Positions 48,201-61,496 are shown, counted from the stretch's first letter. The stretch: DNA of 64,000 bases from Begonia masoniana (GCA_022432975.1 CM039505.1:22885338-22949337); one strand, 5' to 3'. The notes: generated by a model from the sequence alone, not told the origin. Translations and numbers: made by a program.

Positions 48201-49680
48201 GTCAGCTTTACTGACTGAATTATCTATTCGACCAACTATTTTGGATAGGATCAAAGAGGCACAGCAGATGGATTCAAAGGAGAATAATAGTATGATGAGT
48301 AAGTTAAAGGACGCCTCCTCTGAGTTCAGCCTCTCTAATGATGGTATTTTGAAATTTAGGAACCGATGGTACATTCCGAGTGTTAAGGAGTTGTGTGAGT
48401 TGATCTTGACTGAAGCTCATACATCTTCTTTTTCTATACATCCTGGTAGCACCAAGATGTATCAGGATTTGAAGCTACATTATTGGTGGCCAAATTTAAA
48501 AAGGGATGTTGCTAAGTATGTAGAGTCATGCTTGGTATGCCAACAAGTCAAAGCCGAGCACCAGCGTCCAGGAGGTACCCTTCAGCCTTTAGCTATCACC
48601 GAATAGAAGTGGGAACACATAGCCATGGATTTCGTTGTAGGATTACCTAAGATAACTAAGGGACATGATAGTATTTGGGTTGTAATTGATAGACTGACGA
48701 AATCAACCCATTTCTTACCTGTAAGAACAACTTACACGATGGACCAGCTTGCTGATCTGTATGTACAGGAAGTTATTAGGTTGCATGGGATCCCTGTATC
48801 TATTGTCTCGGATCGTGATCCCAGGTTTACCTCTCGATTTTGGAAAGGTCTACAAGGCGCACTTGGTACAAAGTTATCCTTCAGCACTGCCTTTCACCCG
48901 CAGACAGATGGTCAATCCGAGAGGGCTATTCAGATACTTGAAGACATGCTGCGGGCGTGTGTACTGGATTTCCAGTCATCTTGGAGCCAATACGTACCCT
49001 GGTTGAGTTCTCCTACAACAACAACTACCAGTCCACCATTGGTATGGCACCTTATGAAGCACTGTATGGCAGGAAATGTAGGTCACCTCTATATTGAGAT
49101 GAGGTTGGCGAAGCAAAACTTCTAGGACCCGAACTTCTGCAGCAGATGTCTGAAAAGATTTATGTTATTAGGAAGAGGATGATGACTGCTCAGAGCCGAC
49201 AGAAGAGTTATGCAGACCATAGGAGGAGAGATCTTGAATTTACGATCGGGGATGAAGTATTCCTGAAGGTTTCACCATTCAAGGGAGTCTTAAGATTTGG
49301 CAAGAAGGGAAAACTTACTCCACGGTTTGTTGGACCCTTCCCTGTTTTGGCTAGAATCAGTAGTACAGCTTACAGACTGCAATTGCCTCCATCATTAGAA
49401 AGGGTTCACAATGTCTTTTCACGTGTCAATGTTAAGGAAATGCATACGAGATCCGACGCAAGTTATTCAGCCAACAGATATCGAGTTAGAGCCGACATTG
49501 GTGTACGAAGAAAAGCCGGTGCAGATATTGGAATCTGCAGTTAAGACTCTGAGGAATAAAGAGATTCCACTGGTGAAAGTTTTATGGAAGAATCATGGCA
49601 TCGAAGAAGCCACTTGGGAGCGACGACAGGACATGTTAAACAAATATCCAGGATTATTTGTTTTAACTACTGCAATGTAA
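45246..49680 (+). pseudogene. gag-pol: Chromovirus Gag-Pol polyprotein, broken (right arm)
   Basis: ATG at 45246; in-frame stops follow at about codons 18 and 49, then the frame is open 45393-46544. Gag capsid (WIRKMEDMFKYAKVDEGDKV, HWWDSIQ), a Gln-rich linker, knuckle [14 protein letters not shown], protease IDTGSTHSF. A one-base loss near 46535 shifts the frame; 46547-47980 gives reverse transcriptase and RNase H ([18 protein letters not shown]), but the catalytic site reads [10 protein letters not shown], so the first catalytic Asp is lost. A shift near 47945 and a stop at 48124 follow. The integrase has an [18 protein letters not shown] and CLVCQQVK zinc region, VVIDRLTKSTHF, SIVSDRDPRF and FHPQTDGQSER. 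The tail LRNKEIPLVKVLWKNHGIEE resembles a chromodomain. Not functional. Confidence 0.92.
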
Positions 49681-51325
49681 ATGTTTTAGGCGAAGAAGTC
49701 CGAAGAGAAGAGCTCAAGTTGCTAAGGAAACCAGATAAGTGAATGTATAGGTTTCTCGGTCATTAGGACCCTACATCAAAGGATGCTAGATAGCAACTGA
49801 CATGACGATTAGAGGCCATTTATGCTACTGTCTCGTACTTATGTTAATGTTTAGTTTAATGGTAAGTTTTCATGTTGGGAGGATGCTCTGTTCTGTAGCC
49901 TGATGATTTAAGAATTTCCATGTACATGCATCATGACTATTTTATGCATATGAAAATGTTTTAAGAGCATGGTTTTCTCATGAATAAAGTAAGAAGATAA
50001 AACTTATGCAACGTGGGCTAAGTGAGGGTTGGGGGCGGTTCGGCGTATGTCACAGTCCAAAAGAGGGACATATGAATACGACTCGCAGTAGGGACCAAGA
50101 TCAAACTCACTATCGAACCCCCTTTACTGGCACAAATCCTCTCTTAATCCACACAACTTAAATGAAGAATATGATCAATGATTATGAATGATGATTACGA
50201 GCAAAGATATGAACAAGAAAAGACTTATGAGCATGTGTTTCCCGAATTATACATTCATGCATTCATGTTAGTGTTGCATTCCTTACTAAGCATTAGGCTT
50301 ATAGTTAAACCTTATGATGTAGGTGAGAGTTTCACCAGGTGAGGATTCCCAATTCAGAGATGATGCTTAAAGCCGGTTGCTAGAGGATGCTCAGAATGAC
50401 AGTGCAAGGCTGGATAGGCGATTAAGACCCCTGGTTAATGCGTGCATGATGTCAGTATGATTTTAAATATGAAAGTCTAGGTAGGATAAGATTATTTTAA
50501 AACATTGAGTTTGAGATTGTTTGATTTGATTACTGAGTCTGAGAATGTTTTTTTTTTTTAAATATGGAACGTGTTATTAACCTAAGTCTTCCGCTATGTG
50601 TATTCTGGATGAGTCTATGATTCTCACTCATTGAGGTTTATAGTTACCAAGTTAAGATTTGGATGAAGTTGGTTGAGGCAATCACCCGGCTGATGTCATC
50701 GGTGGATGTCAAATGATAGAAGTTGAACGATTGAGTCTTCCGGTTTAGTTACCGGATGATGTAGTATATTTAGTCACCGGATGATGTAGTATGTTTAGTC
50801 ACCGGATGATGTATATGTTAGTCACCGGATGATGTAGTATGTTTAGTCACCGGATGATGTAGTATGTTTAGTCACCGGATGATGTAGTATGTTTAGTCAC
50901 CGGATGATGGTAATGTAGTTTGTCGTTTAGTCACCGGATGATGTGAGTATTTTCTTGTTGTTTAGTGCCCGAGTAACGTTTTAATTAGTCACGCGAGACG
51001 CACATGACCACCGGTCGATGTAGTGTAAATATGAACATCTAGTGGAGAATGTTCGAGACCGGGCGATGTATTTAATTAGACACGTGCAATGCCCGTGACC
51101 ACCGGTGGATGTCTATTGCTGGTTGGAATCAGACGTGTCACGTGGCGGGCACGTGATCATCGGTCGATGTGAGTTTATGACTCTATCGGTAGATGCAGTT
51201 TAAGAGATGCTTAAAAAAAAAATATAATATTAACACTAATAATGATCAAGATGTGTGAGGTAAGAACAAAATGATTAAGAGGCTAAGTAATGAATTGTGT
51301 GGCGATTCCTCCTGGGGTCGGGACA
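49658..51325 (+). repeat. 3' LTR of family E, 5'-truncated (right)
   Basis: Starts inside the LTR at TGTTTTAACTACTGCAATG, directly fused to the pol end; the first 0.62 kb is absent. It ends GGTCGGGACA. The hairpin block lies about 50287-50345. The array here has six units. Confidence 0.88.
50751..50898. repeat. 25-bp tandem array, 6 units (right 3' LTR)
   Basis: Six units, one of 23 bp, starting ACCGGATGATG. Counterpart of the perfect 75-unit array in the left arm. Confidence 0.92.
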
Positions 51326-51330
51326 GTTGA

Positions 51331-52736
51331 AGCTGCTAATAATGCTTCTTACCTAGTGAATCATTCTCCATTATATGCTCTTTATAAGAAAACTGCTGAA
51401 GAGTTATGGTCGGGTACTCGTGCTAATTACTTTATTTTAAGGGTGTTTGGTTGCATTGCATATTCTCATATGGACAAAGTTAGAACCAAGATCAATGAAT
51501 TATATATTCCTAAGGTACAAGTCTGGTGTCAATGGATACAAGTTATGGTGTTCAGAATCCAAGAAATAGGTAATCAGCAGAAGTGTGGTATTTGATGAGT
51601 CTGCAATGATTACTAATTCACCTCTTAAAGTCTTATATGAGAAGAACAAGATGTTTCTAGTAACGAGGTTGAATTTGATATTAGACCAGAGTCGACATCA
51701 GAGTCTTCAGGTCATATCAGCTCAGATATTTAGGATGATATAGCTTCCTTATAGTGCCCAGTATTCTGTCACCAAGAATAGGCCGAGAAGGGATTAGACC
51801 TCCACAAAAAAATTGTGAAGCAGATATAGTCGCTTATGCTTTGAGTGTAGTTGAAAGGATTGATTCCAGTGAAGAACTGTCTATTTATTCAGAGGCAGTG
51901 AGTTTAGATGACTCTGGAAAATAGATGACTGTCATGTAGGAGCAAATGAAGTCTCTTCATAAGAATGATACTTGGGACTTAGTTAAATTGCCAAAGGACA
52001 AGAAAATAGTTCGTTGCAAATGGGTGTTCAAGAGAAAGGAAGGCACATTGTGTGTGGATGAAGACAAGTATAAAGCATGTCTTGTTGCTAAAGGTTACAG
52101 TCAGATTCGGGGTGCAGACTGCACAGATGTGTTTTCTCCAGTGGTTAAGCATAAATCAATTCGAGCTTTGCTGAGTGTTGTGACTATGCACGACTTTGAA
52201 TTTGACTAGTTGTATTTTAAAACTGTATTCTTACATGGAGAGCTTGAAGAGGACATCTATATGCAACAACCTAAAGATTTTTTAGTTTTGGGAAAGGAGA
52301 GCTACGTCTGTTCTTTGAAAAAGTCCTTTTGTGGTCTGAAATAGTTGTCAAAGCAATGGTATAAGAGGTTCGATTCATTCATGTTTGTTCAGAATTTCAG
52401 AAGGAGTAGTTACAACAGTTGTGTCTACATCAAAAGGATTGAAAATGGATAAACTATTTATTTGCTCTTATACGTTTACGATATTTTAATTGCAGCTAAA
52501 GATAAATATGAGATCAGAAGGCTCAAAGCACAGCTAAGTAATGAGTTTGAGATGAAATATTTTGGGAGCAGCCAAAAGGATACTTGGTATGGAGATACAG
52601 AGAAATCGAGAAGCTGGTAAATTGTACCTAAGTCAAAGAGGGTACATTCATAAAGTTCTCTGCAGGTTCAACATTAATAAGGCAAAATCTGTCAGTACTC
52701 TACTAGCAGATCAGTTTGATGATGAAATTCAGTATA
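51331..52736 (+). pseudogene. Copia integrase C-terminus and reverse transcriptase, fragment (right)
   Basis: Continuation of the copia frame after the chromovirus: ANNASYLVNHSPLYALY, YFILRVFGCIAYSHMDKVR, then NDTWDLVKLPKDKKIV, KYKACLVAKGYSQIRG, DVFSPVVKHKSIRALL. The catalytic site is YVYDILIA. Stops at 52207-52209 and a shift near 52555 interrupt it. Confidence 0.82.
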
Positions 52737-53570
52737 TGTCATGTAACACCTAGCTTTACGGGATTTGAATTATTCCAATATGAATGGTATTTTTGTAAAT
52801 ACGTTAACTAAGTCCGTTTTGCGAACGGAAAGTTTTAACGGAGCCCTAATAATAAATTAGAATGGTGAAATATGAAAATTTGAATAAATCGGATCGTTAG
52901 TTAAATAACGAGATAATTGAAAAAACAAATAGAAATTAAGTGGAGGGGCAATTAAGTAATTTTGCAAGTCAAATTTTAATAAAAACTCAAAATCCCTTTC
53001 CCCCTCACACTTACACGATTTTCTCCTACCTTCCTTTCTCTCCCTCACGGCGATTTCTTCCCTCCCCTCGCGCGTTTCTTCTCCGACGACTGAAGCATCC
53101 TCCGATCGACTCCGGTTCTTCGTGATTTTTCTCCAAACGTCACTTTAGGCCAGGTTCTATGATTTTGGAAAGTTTATTGGTAGTTTTCGGGTTGTAAAAC
53201 GATTTAGGTTCGTTAGGGTTTTCGTTGAAAACGTGAAATAGAATTTGAATCGATAGGTTTAGCATAAATCCACCTCAAATGGCTGTATTTATGATTATGG
53301 GTGAAAAGTTTGATGGTTTAATAGAGGTTGTTGAGAAGTTTGGTAGTTGGAAGGTTTTAAAAACTCCATTAAGGGAGGTTGGAAATTCACGAGCACGAGT
53401 TGCTCGATAAAATGCCTCAATGAGATGTTTTAGAGTTTAGGAGATTTTCTTTAGCTAGGAGTTTGTAATTTTCTAAACTCGACAGTTTAGAATTGGTTTA
53501 AATGACAAATGTTGTGTATTGCCTTAGGTGAACAACGCTCGTGGACAGAGCTTGAATTTCAACGGGTGCG

Positions 53571-53612
53571 AGGTAAGTCTTCATGATTTATTTAGCCGTC
53601 TTGGCCTACACC
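53571..53612 (+). promoter_or_regulatory. Donor-like GGTAAGT / GGCCTACACC block (family B, right)
   Basis: AGGTAAGTCTTCATGATTTA then CTTGGCCTACACC, identical in layout to the left copy. Confidence 0.6.
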
Positions 53613-54062
53613 ATAAGAATGTACGTTAAATTGAGGAATTGGAGATATATTGTGTTCGGGTAGTTAGTTTAGGTGTGGTTAGATTGTTAATTATTAAGTT
53701 TATTGTTTGTATGTTTCTATTTGTTTCTATTTTCGTTCATGGCATAATATTTATTCACGCATCATTGTTTTCGAAAAGAGCATGAAAAGGAATTCCTATG
53801 CATGTTTTTACAAACGAAAAGGTAAAGGAATGTAATAAAGGTCACGTCGGTGGCGGTGGTTCAGACATGGCTGTCAGTGTGAAGCATGTTTTCTCCCCGG
53901 TTAGATACGAGGGGCTATCCAATCGACGGATGTGCCGCTCCTATCTAGCGAGAGTGAAGCCCCGGGTGACATGAATGAAATGATTAGCGAAAAGGTAGGA
54001 CGCATGATTTATGAACTGTACATGCATAGCATTGGCATTCATGTGCATTCACGTAGATTTAC

Positions 54063-54140
54063 TGAGCCTCTAGCTCACATTTTTATTTCTATGGTGTAGG
54101 TGATTTTGAGACAGGTGAGGAAGACATCCCTCCGCCTGAA
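54063..54140 (+). promoter_or_regulatory. Conserved hairpin plus GTGTAGGTGA block (family B, right)
   Basis: TGAGC / CTCTA / GCTCA (54063-54077), then GGTGTAGGTGA and ACAGGTGAGGAAGACATCCC. Confidence 0.7.
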
Positions 54141-55094
54141 GTATGAGCACGTTGAAGGAGGATGTCCCGTGGGTGTGTGCTAGTAGTCGGTGCATAATTT
54201 TGATCCATGGGGACGTAGGTAAACGTTTTGGGGAATTGATAGATAGGATATAGGAAATTATATAGTTGAACATTTTAGAATGCTTGGATCTGGATAGATA
54301 TTTATAGGTGTTTTTTTGGAAAATTGAAAGTATTTTGTAGTGTTATTGATAATTTCAAATAGGGGGAAATGTTAAACATCAAACGGAACCATGCGGTTCA
54401 TTTTATGAAATTTGGTTACATTTTAAATATGTTTTTGAGTCTATTTTTGGGCGATTGATGTGTATAGTGAAAATGGAGAGGTGAAGTGTTGGATATGGGT
54501 GGAGCTTAAGTGTTTTTGGTTGGAGAAATTAAGGGTGAGAAGTATAGAAATTGTGAAGTGGTGTGGTTAGAGTGTTCAGGAGATGAAGACGTAGGAGAAA
54601 GGGGGAGGCAAACCGATCGCGGAAGGAAAGGAGATCGAACGCAGAACTCTCTGGTTTTCCAGAGAGTTTGGCGATAGTACGCAGGAAGAGGAGTGTACGA
54701 TCGGTTTGCAGGTCGGGTTACGTGTTCTGAAAGCAGAACGTGAGCCGATCGATCGGCTGTCTTCAGTCGATCGATCGGTTGTGAAGGGGGCGATTGATCG
54801 CCCCATTGAGGGCCGATCGAGCGCTCCCTTGTTTTCCCTCGAGCCTTGACGTTTTTATTGTTTGCCCCTCGATTTTGTTGGCCGTTGCCTCTATTGATTA
54901 TGTTGTTATTTAAATGTTTCTTTATGGTTTCTTACATGGGTTTATTAATGGTTTTCATCATCGATAACCGATTAAATTCCGCTTTAAACGGGATAAGAAG
55001 GGTTTTACGTGGTGCACAAAAAAAAAAAAAAAAAAAAGAAACCACTTTTATAACGGAACGTGGGGTTAAGGGAGATAGTGTACGTTTCGGTACA

Positions 55095-55797
55095 TTTCCA
55101 GCGTTTTTTCCTATTCTGTGCAAGGATCTTTCTATATTGCTATGGGTTCACGCATCTAGATTTTATCTTACAACCGTAAATGGTGGTTAGGTACTGTCAA
55201 ATCGGAAAGGAACCCTGGCAAGTTGTTCAATACAATGGTTTGGTATGTATTTATCATGATTTCTGTCTTCAGTTAGAAGAACTAACTGAGGACCTAATAA
55301 TTGAGTAGTTGATTCTTACTATTCTAGAGACCTTGATAAGAGAAGATCTCTTACAGAATACAGTTGCATTGTCTACTATAGGGGCATAGTATATGGATAT
55401 TACTGAAGCATGTAAGGAAGTCATATGGTTGAAAGGTTGTTTTGTGAGCTCAGTGAAGATTTACATATTGCCATAGTGTTTGCGATAATCAGAGTGCTAT
55501 CTTTGTCACTAAAGATCAGATGTTTCAAGAGAAGACGAAACACATTGATATCGTTATCATTTTGTTCGCAAAGTGGTTGCTCGTGGTGATTTTGTTGTGA
55601 GGTAAAATTAGTACTCATGATAATCCTGCTGATATGATGAAGGCATTGCCTGCAATCAAGTTCAAGCATTGTTTGATCTTGGTTGATATTAGCTGTGATT
55701 ACACCCTTAGGGGCTTTTGTGTAAGAATGGGTTTATTTTTTAGATTGAAGTTCTGGAGATATATTTCATATAGTGGAATTCGTGTCAAGGTGGAGAT
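55095..55797 (+). pseudogene. Copia RNase H region, fragment (right, noisy)
   Basis: Mirror of 10907-11609. Only scattered phrases survive because of many small indels. A polypurine-like AAGGTGGAGATT at about 55786-55797 precedes the LTR. Confidence 0.65.
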
Positions 55798-56330
55798 TGT
55801 TAGATTCTGTGTGACTCAAATTCTAATTGTGCCAGGCCAGTTTCGGCCCATGTTAGGGGATCGCAATTTGATTAGGGTTTTCAGTCATTTATAAATATAT
55901 GTTTGAGTGGCAAAATTCAGTTGCACCAATTTTGATTAGTGATTTTGCTCTTATGCCCGAGTTTTTTTACCTTCTAGGGTTCCCAAGTAAATCTTGGGGT
56001 ATATTATTTTCCTCGTTTCTTTTTCAATTTCTCGTTGGTGGTTTTTCAACAGTCAAGGTGTATGCCCGCCCTCAAGTGTTGATCGCTAGGTCGGTGGTCA
56101 ACCCATGGTGGAAACCTAGAAGAGGAACAAGGGTCGATCTTTGCCAAGACCGATCGACCTACGTTGGATTCGGTCGACCGCTTGTAGTTCGCGGCCATTT
56201 ATAGTGCGTTTAGTTTTGGTTCTTAGCTCAGTATAATGACTAATGCTATGTTTCCCCCTTGGTGTTTTTGAAAGGGGAGTAGTCCTGACTTTTACTTGTT
56301 TTAGGCGCAAAATTCGGTCGACCAGCTTGT
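55798..56330 (+). repeat. Ty1/copia 3' LTR (right), end not defined
   Basis: Starts TGTTAGATTCTGTGTGACTC. TATA-like TTTATAAATATATG at about 55888-55901. A segment beginning GGTCGACC and GCTTGTAGTTCG appears twice (about 56167-56195 and 56316-56340), which the left arm does not show. Confidence 0.5.
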
Positions 56331-58423
56331 AGTTCGCTGCCTTTATAGTGCTTTATTTTGGTTTCTTAGCTCAGTATATCTAATCGATGTAGCCCTTGGT
56401 TTGAAAAGGGATAGTCATGATTTTACTTTAATGTTTTAAGGCGCATAGAGTTTGTGAATTTTCCGTGTTTCCACCCCCCCCCCCCCCCCGGCCTCTGAGG
56501 TTTAGCTCCAGTGGCAAAAAGTAAGCGTTGTCGAGGTTGAGACTTTATGGTTTTTTTGCATTGCATTGCACAACTACTTTCAAACTTTATTTTTGGTGAG
56601 TGTCACTTGTGCAAAACCTGAAGGAGCCTGGTTGCCCAACACGTCAGTTTTTTTTTATGTATATGATTTATGTTTTTACATATTTACCATGGGATGCATG
56701 GTATTTCGTTCTAGTGTGATATACAGATAATGAGGATGAATCTTCTTGATGTTTGGGTGGCATTTTCATGTCAAAGCATCACGAGACTATTCAACACATC
56801 TTCTACTGCTGAAAATAATTTTTTTGCACTTTACTAAAAATGGGTAATAGGGCAGTGATGACGCATCCTTGTGTTTCAAAATCCCTAAACTTGATCAAGG
56901 TGTCTTTATTGATTATGATTTTACGAGTGATGTCGGCCGAGTCGTAGAATCGAACGACATTCTTGGGTTCTTGGATCGTCATAGCAACCCACCGGCACTT
57001 CTATTCTTCGTTCAACTCATGAATGCGCAATGATGTTCGGATCACAACGCTTGGGATGTCGCTAGATCTTTTATCACCGTCAATTCTTTTACTAGTTTGA
57101 ACACGTGAGGTGTTGCCTGGTCTTCTGATTACTGTCTCTGTTTTAGTGGGCAAGCGGAGCATTGTGTGACCGTCCTTTTTTTCCCATGTGGGTGCTTTTA
57201 CAATGACAGTACGATTATGACTTCTTTTTAATAAGTTTTTCTATGGCCTAGAACAACGTTTTGATTATTTCCATATCGGTGGCTCGTAGAAGTATGTTTT
57301 TTTAAAATGATAGAAATGATTTTCTTTCTTTGGAATGACGTTTGAAATCATTTGTGACTTAAGTCATGTTGGATATGAAAGTTAAAACAAGTTTTCATCC
57401 ATTCATTTAGTAATAAGTTTCCTATTGATTAGTCACGGTCATTCCCAAAACGACTCCACCAAATGTCTCGAACGGTTATGAGAGCAGTTAGTTTTGTGGT
57501 TATTCAAGCTTCCTGTCTGTCGTTTTTTTTGTTATTGTCTTGAGTGTTTCTTACTCTCTGGTGAGGATTTATCTTTATTGTAACATGTATGAACTTAATG
57601 AACTTAATTTGCATTTTTAGAATCCAGGATAAGTATTGTTGTTTTTGTTGTTGTTTTTTTTTTTTACTTATGCATTATTCTTCTTTTAATCATTAGGTGA
57701 ACTTTTGGGCTTTCCTCACCAAAAACGATCAAGTGCATATTATATTGTAAAAAATAATGTGTATGTATCTTTTCTTTCTTGTGTCTGATTGAATTGAGTA
57801 ATGGAAAAGAAAACACAATTCTAAAGAACTTACTGATTTGGATTGAGTGCGCTATATTTGATTTCCGATGATGGCCTCTAAGAAGGAATTGGTTTTAGAG
57901 ATCCTTAATTGCTTATATTACATTGCCATTATATGTATTTTCATGTCGTTGTTGTGTGCATATGATTAATTTATTGTACAAGATGGTGAATATTTTAGTT
58001 GATGTCATTTAAAATTATTATTCTAGCTTTATAATTTAATTTTCCACAACGCTAATGACTTATTTAAAGATGTTGATGAAAATTGGGAAAAAAAAAATTG
58101 GATGATGTTACAACATCGGTGGCACTTAACAATATGTATTAACCGCAATGTAAAGAATTATGAATCTATATTTGATGGAGTTAAAAAAATAATATTGTTT
58201 ATGGACCTGACAACATATTAGTTTGTATGAAAAAGTTATAAGAGATTTTCGAAAACCCGTTTTGATCCTTTACAAAACATTGCATGCTTTATAATTTTAA
58301 AGCGTTGTGCTATGCCAAATTGCCAATGACACTCTCAAGCCTAGTCTGTCCTCTCGCCCGACCCTCTTCTGACCTTTCTGACAGTTTTTCTTTTTGCAAA
58401 GGAGGACCACTATTTTGGAAGAT
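56331..58423. other. AT-rich interval without recognised gene (right)
   Basis: Mirror of about 8459-10450 with many indels. The candidate exon of the left arm is disrupted here near 56440-56545, including a 17-C run at about 56474-56490. Nothing else recognised. Confidence 0.45.
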
Positions 58424-58844
58424 TACAACCCCCCCCGGTTTTCGGGTTTTTCGGGATTTTTGACTTCTATTCTAGGTCATTTTTGAAATTCGTGATTATG
58501 GCGCCCCTTTTTTCGAGCGAATTGTTTATTAGAGCCTAGAATTTTTAGGAGTATTTTTGATGAATCCGTAAAATTTGAGAATCCAAATCGTAAGTAACTA
58601 TAGAGTTTTCCATTTTAAAGCCCTATAAAGCCGTTTTAATATTATAATGCGCAAAAATAGTAAATTAAGTCCGTTTGCAAACGTATATTTGTGATAGAAC
58701 CCTATGATAATTGAAATTGGATATAGAGGAAATTTCCGAGAAACTGAATCGATAGCTAATTTGAATTAATTAGAAAGTTAATTGAAAGGGCAATTGGTAT
58801 AGTATGTCAATTTTAATAAAAGGAAAATACCTAAACCCCCCCCC

Positions 58845-58880
<36 letters not shown>

Positions 58881-61496
58881 ACCCCCTACCCCACCCCACC
58901 CCCCCCCCCCCCCCCACCCAAAATACCCCCCCCCCCCCCCCCCCCCCCGCATTTTCTCCTCCCACTAATCACTCTCCGCTCCCTCTCCCTCCGGGGCGCT
59001 TCTCCCTTCCACGACCCGATCTCTCACTCCGGCGATTCGTGGGCGTTTTCTTCCCGGGTTTTTCCTTCCCTCAAATCGATCCTCTAGGTTAACCTAGGGG
59101 CCTTTGTCCTTTGTTTTTTGAGTTGGGTTGTTATTCGTTAGGGTTTTTATCTAATTAGTTAGGGTTTGTGTAAATTTAGGGTTTTTGATTCAAAATGAAT
59201 AGTTTTTACGTATTGATAGACGTGATGATAACTAATAGTTATGATTATTTTAGATTGATATGGATTTAAGGTGTTGATTTTTGTGTTTCTACTAATTGTT
59301 TTCAATTATACTTGGAATTTGGTTATTGTCTTGATCGCTAAGTTGGTTTGAAAAATTTCTGATGCATATTAAAATAGGACGTTTGGGTGACTTCCTAGGC
59401 TGTTGAATTGGGATCGTATGGTCGATTCGCGATGGAATTGGTGTTTGAAAATGTGCCCGGGTGAGGGTGTTCGCTGATTGCCTGAAATGACAGTTGAATA
59501 GCTTTTGATTAAATTTATGATAATCTGAACCCGAATTTATTATGGACTTAAGACTTAGGTTTTGGAGGGCGGCGATAAGGGATTGATTCCACTTGGATAT
59601 TTTTAAAGTAAATGAAGTTTTAGTTAACCCCGAGTGAGTTCAATGCAAACGTTTTTATATTTAGGTTTTCCAGTTCAATCAACCACGTTAATGTTCGGAA
59701 TAGAGATAAATTGCTAAGACGCGCCCAGGTAGTAGAGTATGTTTACGGTTACCAACTTTTGCCTACATCACAAAACTAGGTTTGCTTGCATTTTATGTAA
59801 TGTAGTTTATGCATCCTTTTTAAAAAAGTACAAAATGTTTTTCGCATATTGTTTTCATGATTGACTGTATAAACTACACGATGTACAACGAAAATGTATA
59901 GTGTCTGAGGGAAGTGGTTCACCCTTCAGACTGTAGAATTGTGAACGTCCAAAAATGATCGTGTCTTAGAAGTGGTTCACCCTTCAGATGTATAGTGTGA
60001 CTTCAGAAATGTATAAGTGTCCGAAGGAATGGTTCAACCTTCAGATGAATTGTGGAACTCCAGAGGATAACTAATCCGCCTCCATTGGTAGAGGATTAAA
60101 TGATGCATGCATGACGGAAACGATGAATTACGGTACAATGAACATGAATGATGATCGAATCGTGAAAATGCTAAACTAAAGATGAAATTATTAATGTTAC
60201 GATGAACGATAGAAACCTGCATAGGTTTAAGTTAATTTTTTTAATTCATATTGTCACTACTTGCAAAGCCTTGGCTTTAGTTTGAGGTCTGTAATGGGGT
60301 GACAAAAACAGTACGGTGAGTTTTCACCGAATCGATGCAGGATTCGTTGGGTGCGTCGACTGGCGGAGACCCGGCAACATGGTGTATGGCGATTCTGCCG
60401 TGGTTTGTATGAGTTAGGATCTATTTTGTTTGTAATGATTAGGACGTTTTGTGTATGTGTATAGAACCTGTGATGGATGAAAGTATGAAAATGTTACGTA
60501 TGTTGCTCGAATGATTTTGCTAGAAAAATGTATGTAAAGTAGAGTTTGAGGGTTATGAGTGGAGTTCCAACGTCTAAAATTGAAGTCTTTATTTGAGAAC
60601 ATACTGATTGTTTGTATGTTTTAAATTTTAAGGATACGCGTCGGTTTTTAGACGCTCCAGCAGTTTGTTTCATGGATTTGACAGTGTTTCGGGTAGTTTT
60701 TAGTCGGGATTTATACGGGTTTGGAGGATTTTTTGTGTTTATGTGCTTCGGTAATATTTTATGGAAAGTTTGGGTGCAGGGTAGGCTATTGGAAATGAAA
60801 AATGTTGGCTATGTATAAAAATGAGGCAAGAAGGGCGCTGGTGGCGTGCGTGGCCAGGCGCTGATGCGCGCCCTAGGCCGTGGCCGCGCGCGCAGCGTGC
60901 GCGTTCGCGCGTGTGAGCGGCGAGGCAAGGCAACGCCCCGGATTTCCCGCCAGATCGAATCGTGCCCCGTGCCGATCCATCATGGTCTGGTCGTTTTCAT
61001 TCGGAACCCGAGCCTGGGCCCGACGATCGTGCCTTCGGGGCGATCGATCATGTTTAGGTTTGTTTTAGTCGAACGAACCCCGAGCCGGCCACGATCGTCG
61101 GCTTGGGCGCGATCGTCGTGTATTCGTACTTGCTTTTTTTTAAAGTCGACCTTTTAAAATCCGGTTTCGACCCACCCTTTTACGATACTTTTTAAATATC
61201 TTCGAGCGCTCCCCTGTATTTTAAAACAGAATTTAAGGGCCCGAAAACTGAGCCACGTTGTTTTCGAAAAAGTATTTTACCTCGTATGATGATTTTAAGG
61301 TTGACGACTCTTATGCCCTTCTTTTTAAGTAATGTTATTCTACTTGGGTCGATCGAGCAGGTCATTGTCTATGTCCTTTTAATTCGTATATGATACGTAA
61401 AAAAAAAATTTTTAACGTGAAATACCGAGGCTTAGTAAAAAGTAAGTCACGTCAGTCAAGTCCTGTGACAGCCCTACGAGGTTTTGGGTCGTTACA
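58424..61496 (+). repeat. LTR of family A (right arm, noisy)
   Basis: Reverse-complement counterpart of 5465-8458, ending GGGTCGTTACA at 61496. The start is degraded (TTACAACCCCCCCCGG). It contains a C-rich tract (58834-58948) of about 115 bp where the left arm has a run of about 16 G. The hairpin and dyad blocks are present but altered. Confidence 0.85.
58834..58948. repeat. Expanded poly-C tract
   Basis: Nearly pure C with a few A, T and G. A glycine-rich open frame on the minus strand (58770-58952) is an artefact of it. The corresponding left-arm runs are 11 and about 16 bases. Confidence 0.9.

Larger units (their letters stand above)
42703..51325 (+). mobile_element. Ty3/gypsy chromovirus, Tekay/Del type (family E, right arm)
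   Basis: 8.6 kb, flanked by GTTGA duplications (42698-42702 and 51326-51330), the mirror of TCAAC in the left arm. 5' LTR 42703-45081, primer site 45086-45097, gag-pol 45246-49680, truncated 3' LTR about 49658-51325. It is the same insertion as the left-arm copy, judging by identical position and shared defects. Confidence 0.93.
52742..55094 (+). mobile_element. Solo LTR, family B (right arm)
   Basis: About 2.35 kb. Begins TGTAACACCTAGCTTTACGG, preceded by TGTCA (52737-52741). The distal end is degraded (TTTCGGTACA near 55094), where the left copy has GGGTCGTTACA and the matching duplication. Landmarks: dyad box AAGTCCGTTTTGCGAACGG (52810-52828), GGGCAATTAAGTAATTTTGC (52946-52965), CT-rich leader with CGGCGATTTCTTCCCTCC (53048-53065), TTAGGG near 53213, donor-like block 53571-53612, hairpin block 54063-54140. 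Confidence 0.9.

Noticed and set aside
58770..58952. Glycine-rich protein
   Set aside because: Produced by the poly-C tract, probably a sequencing artefact.
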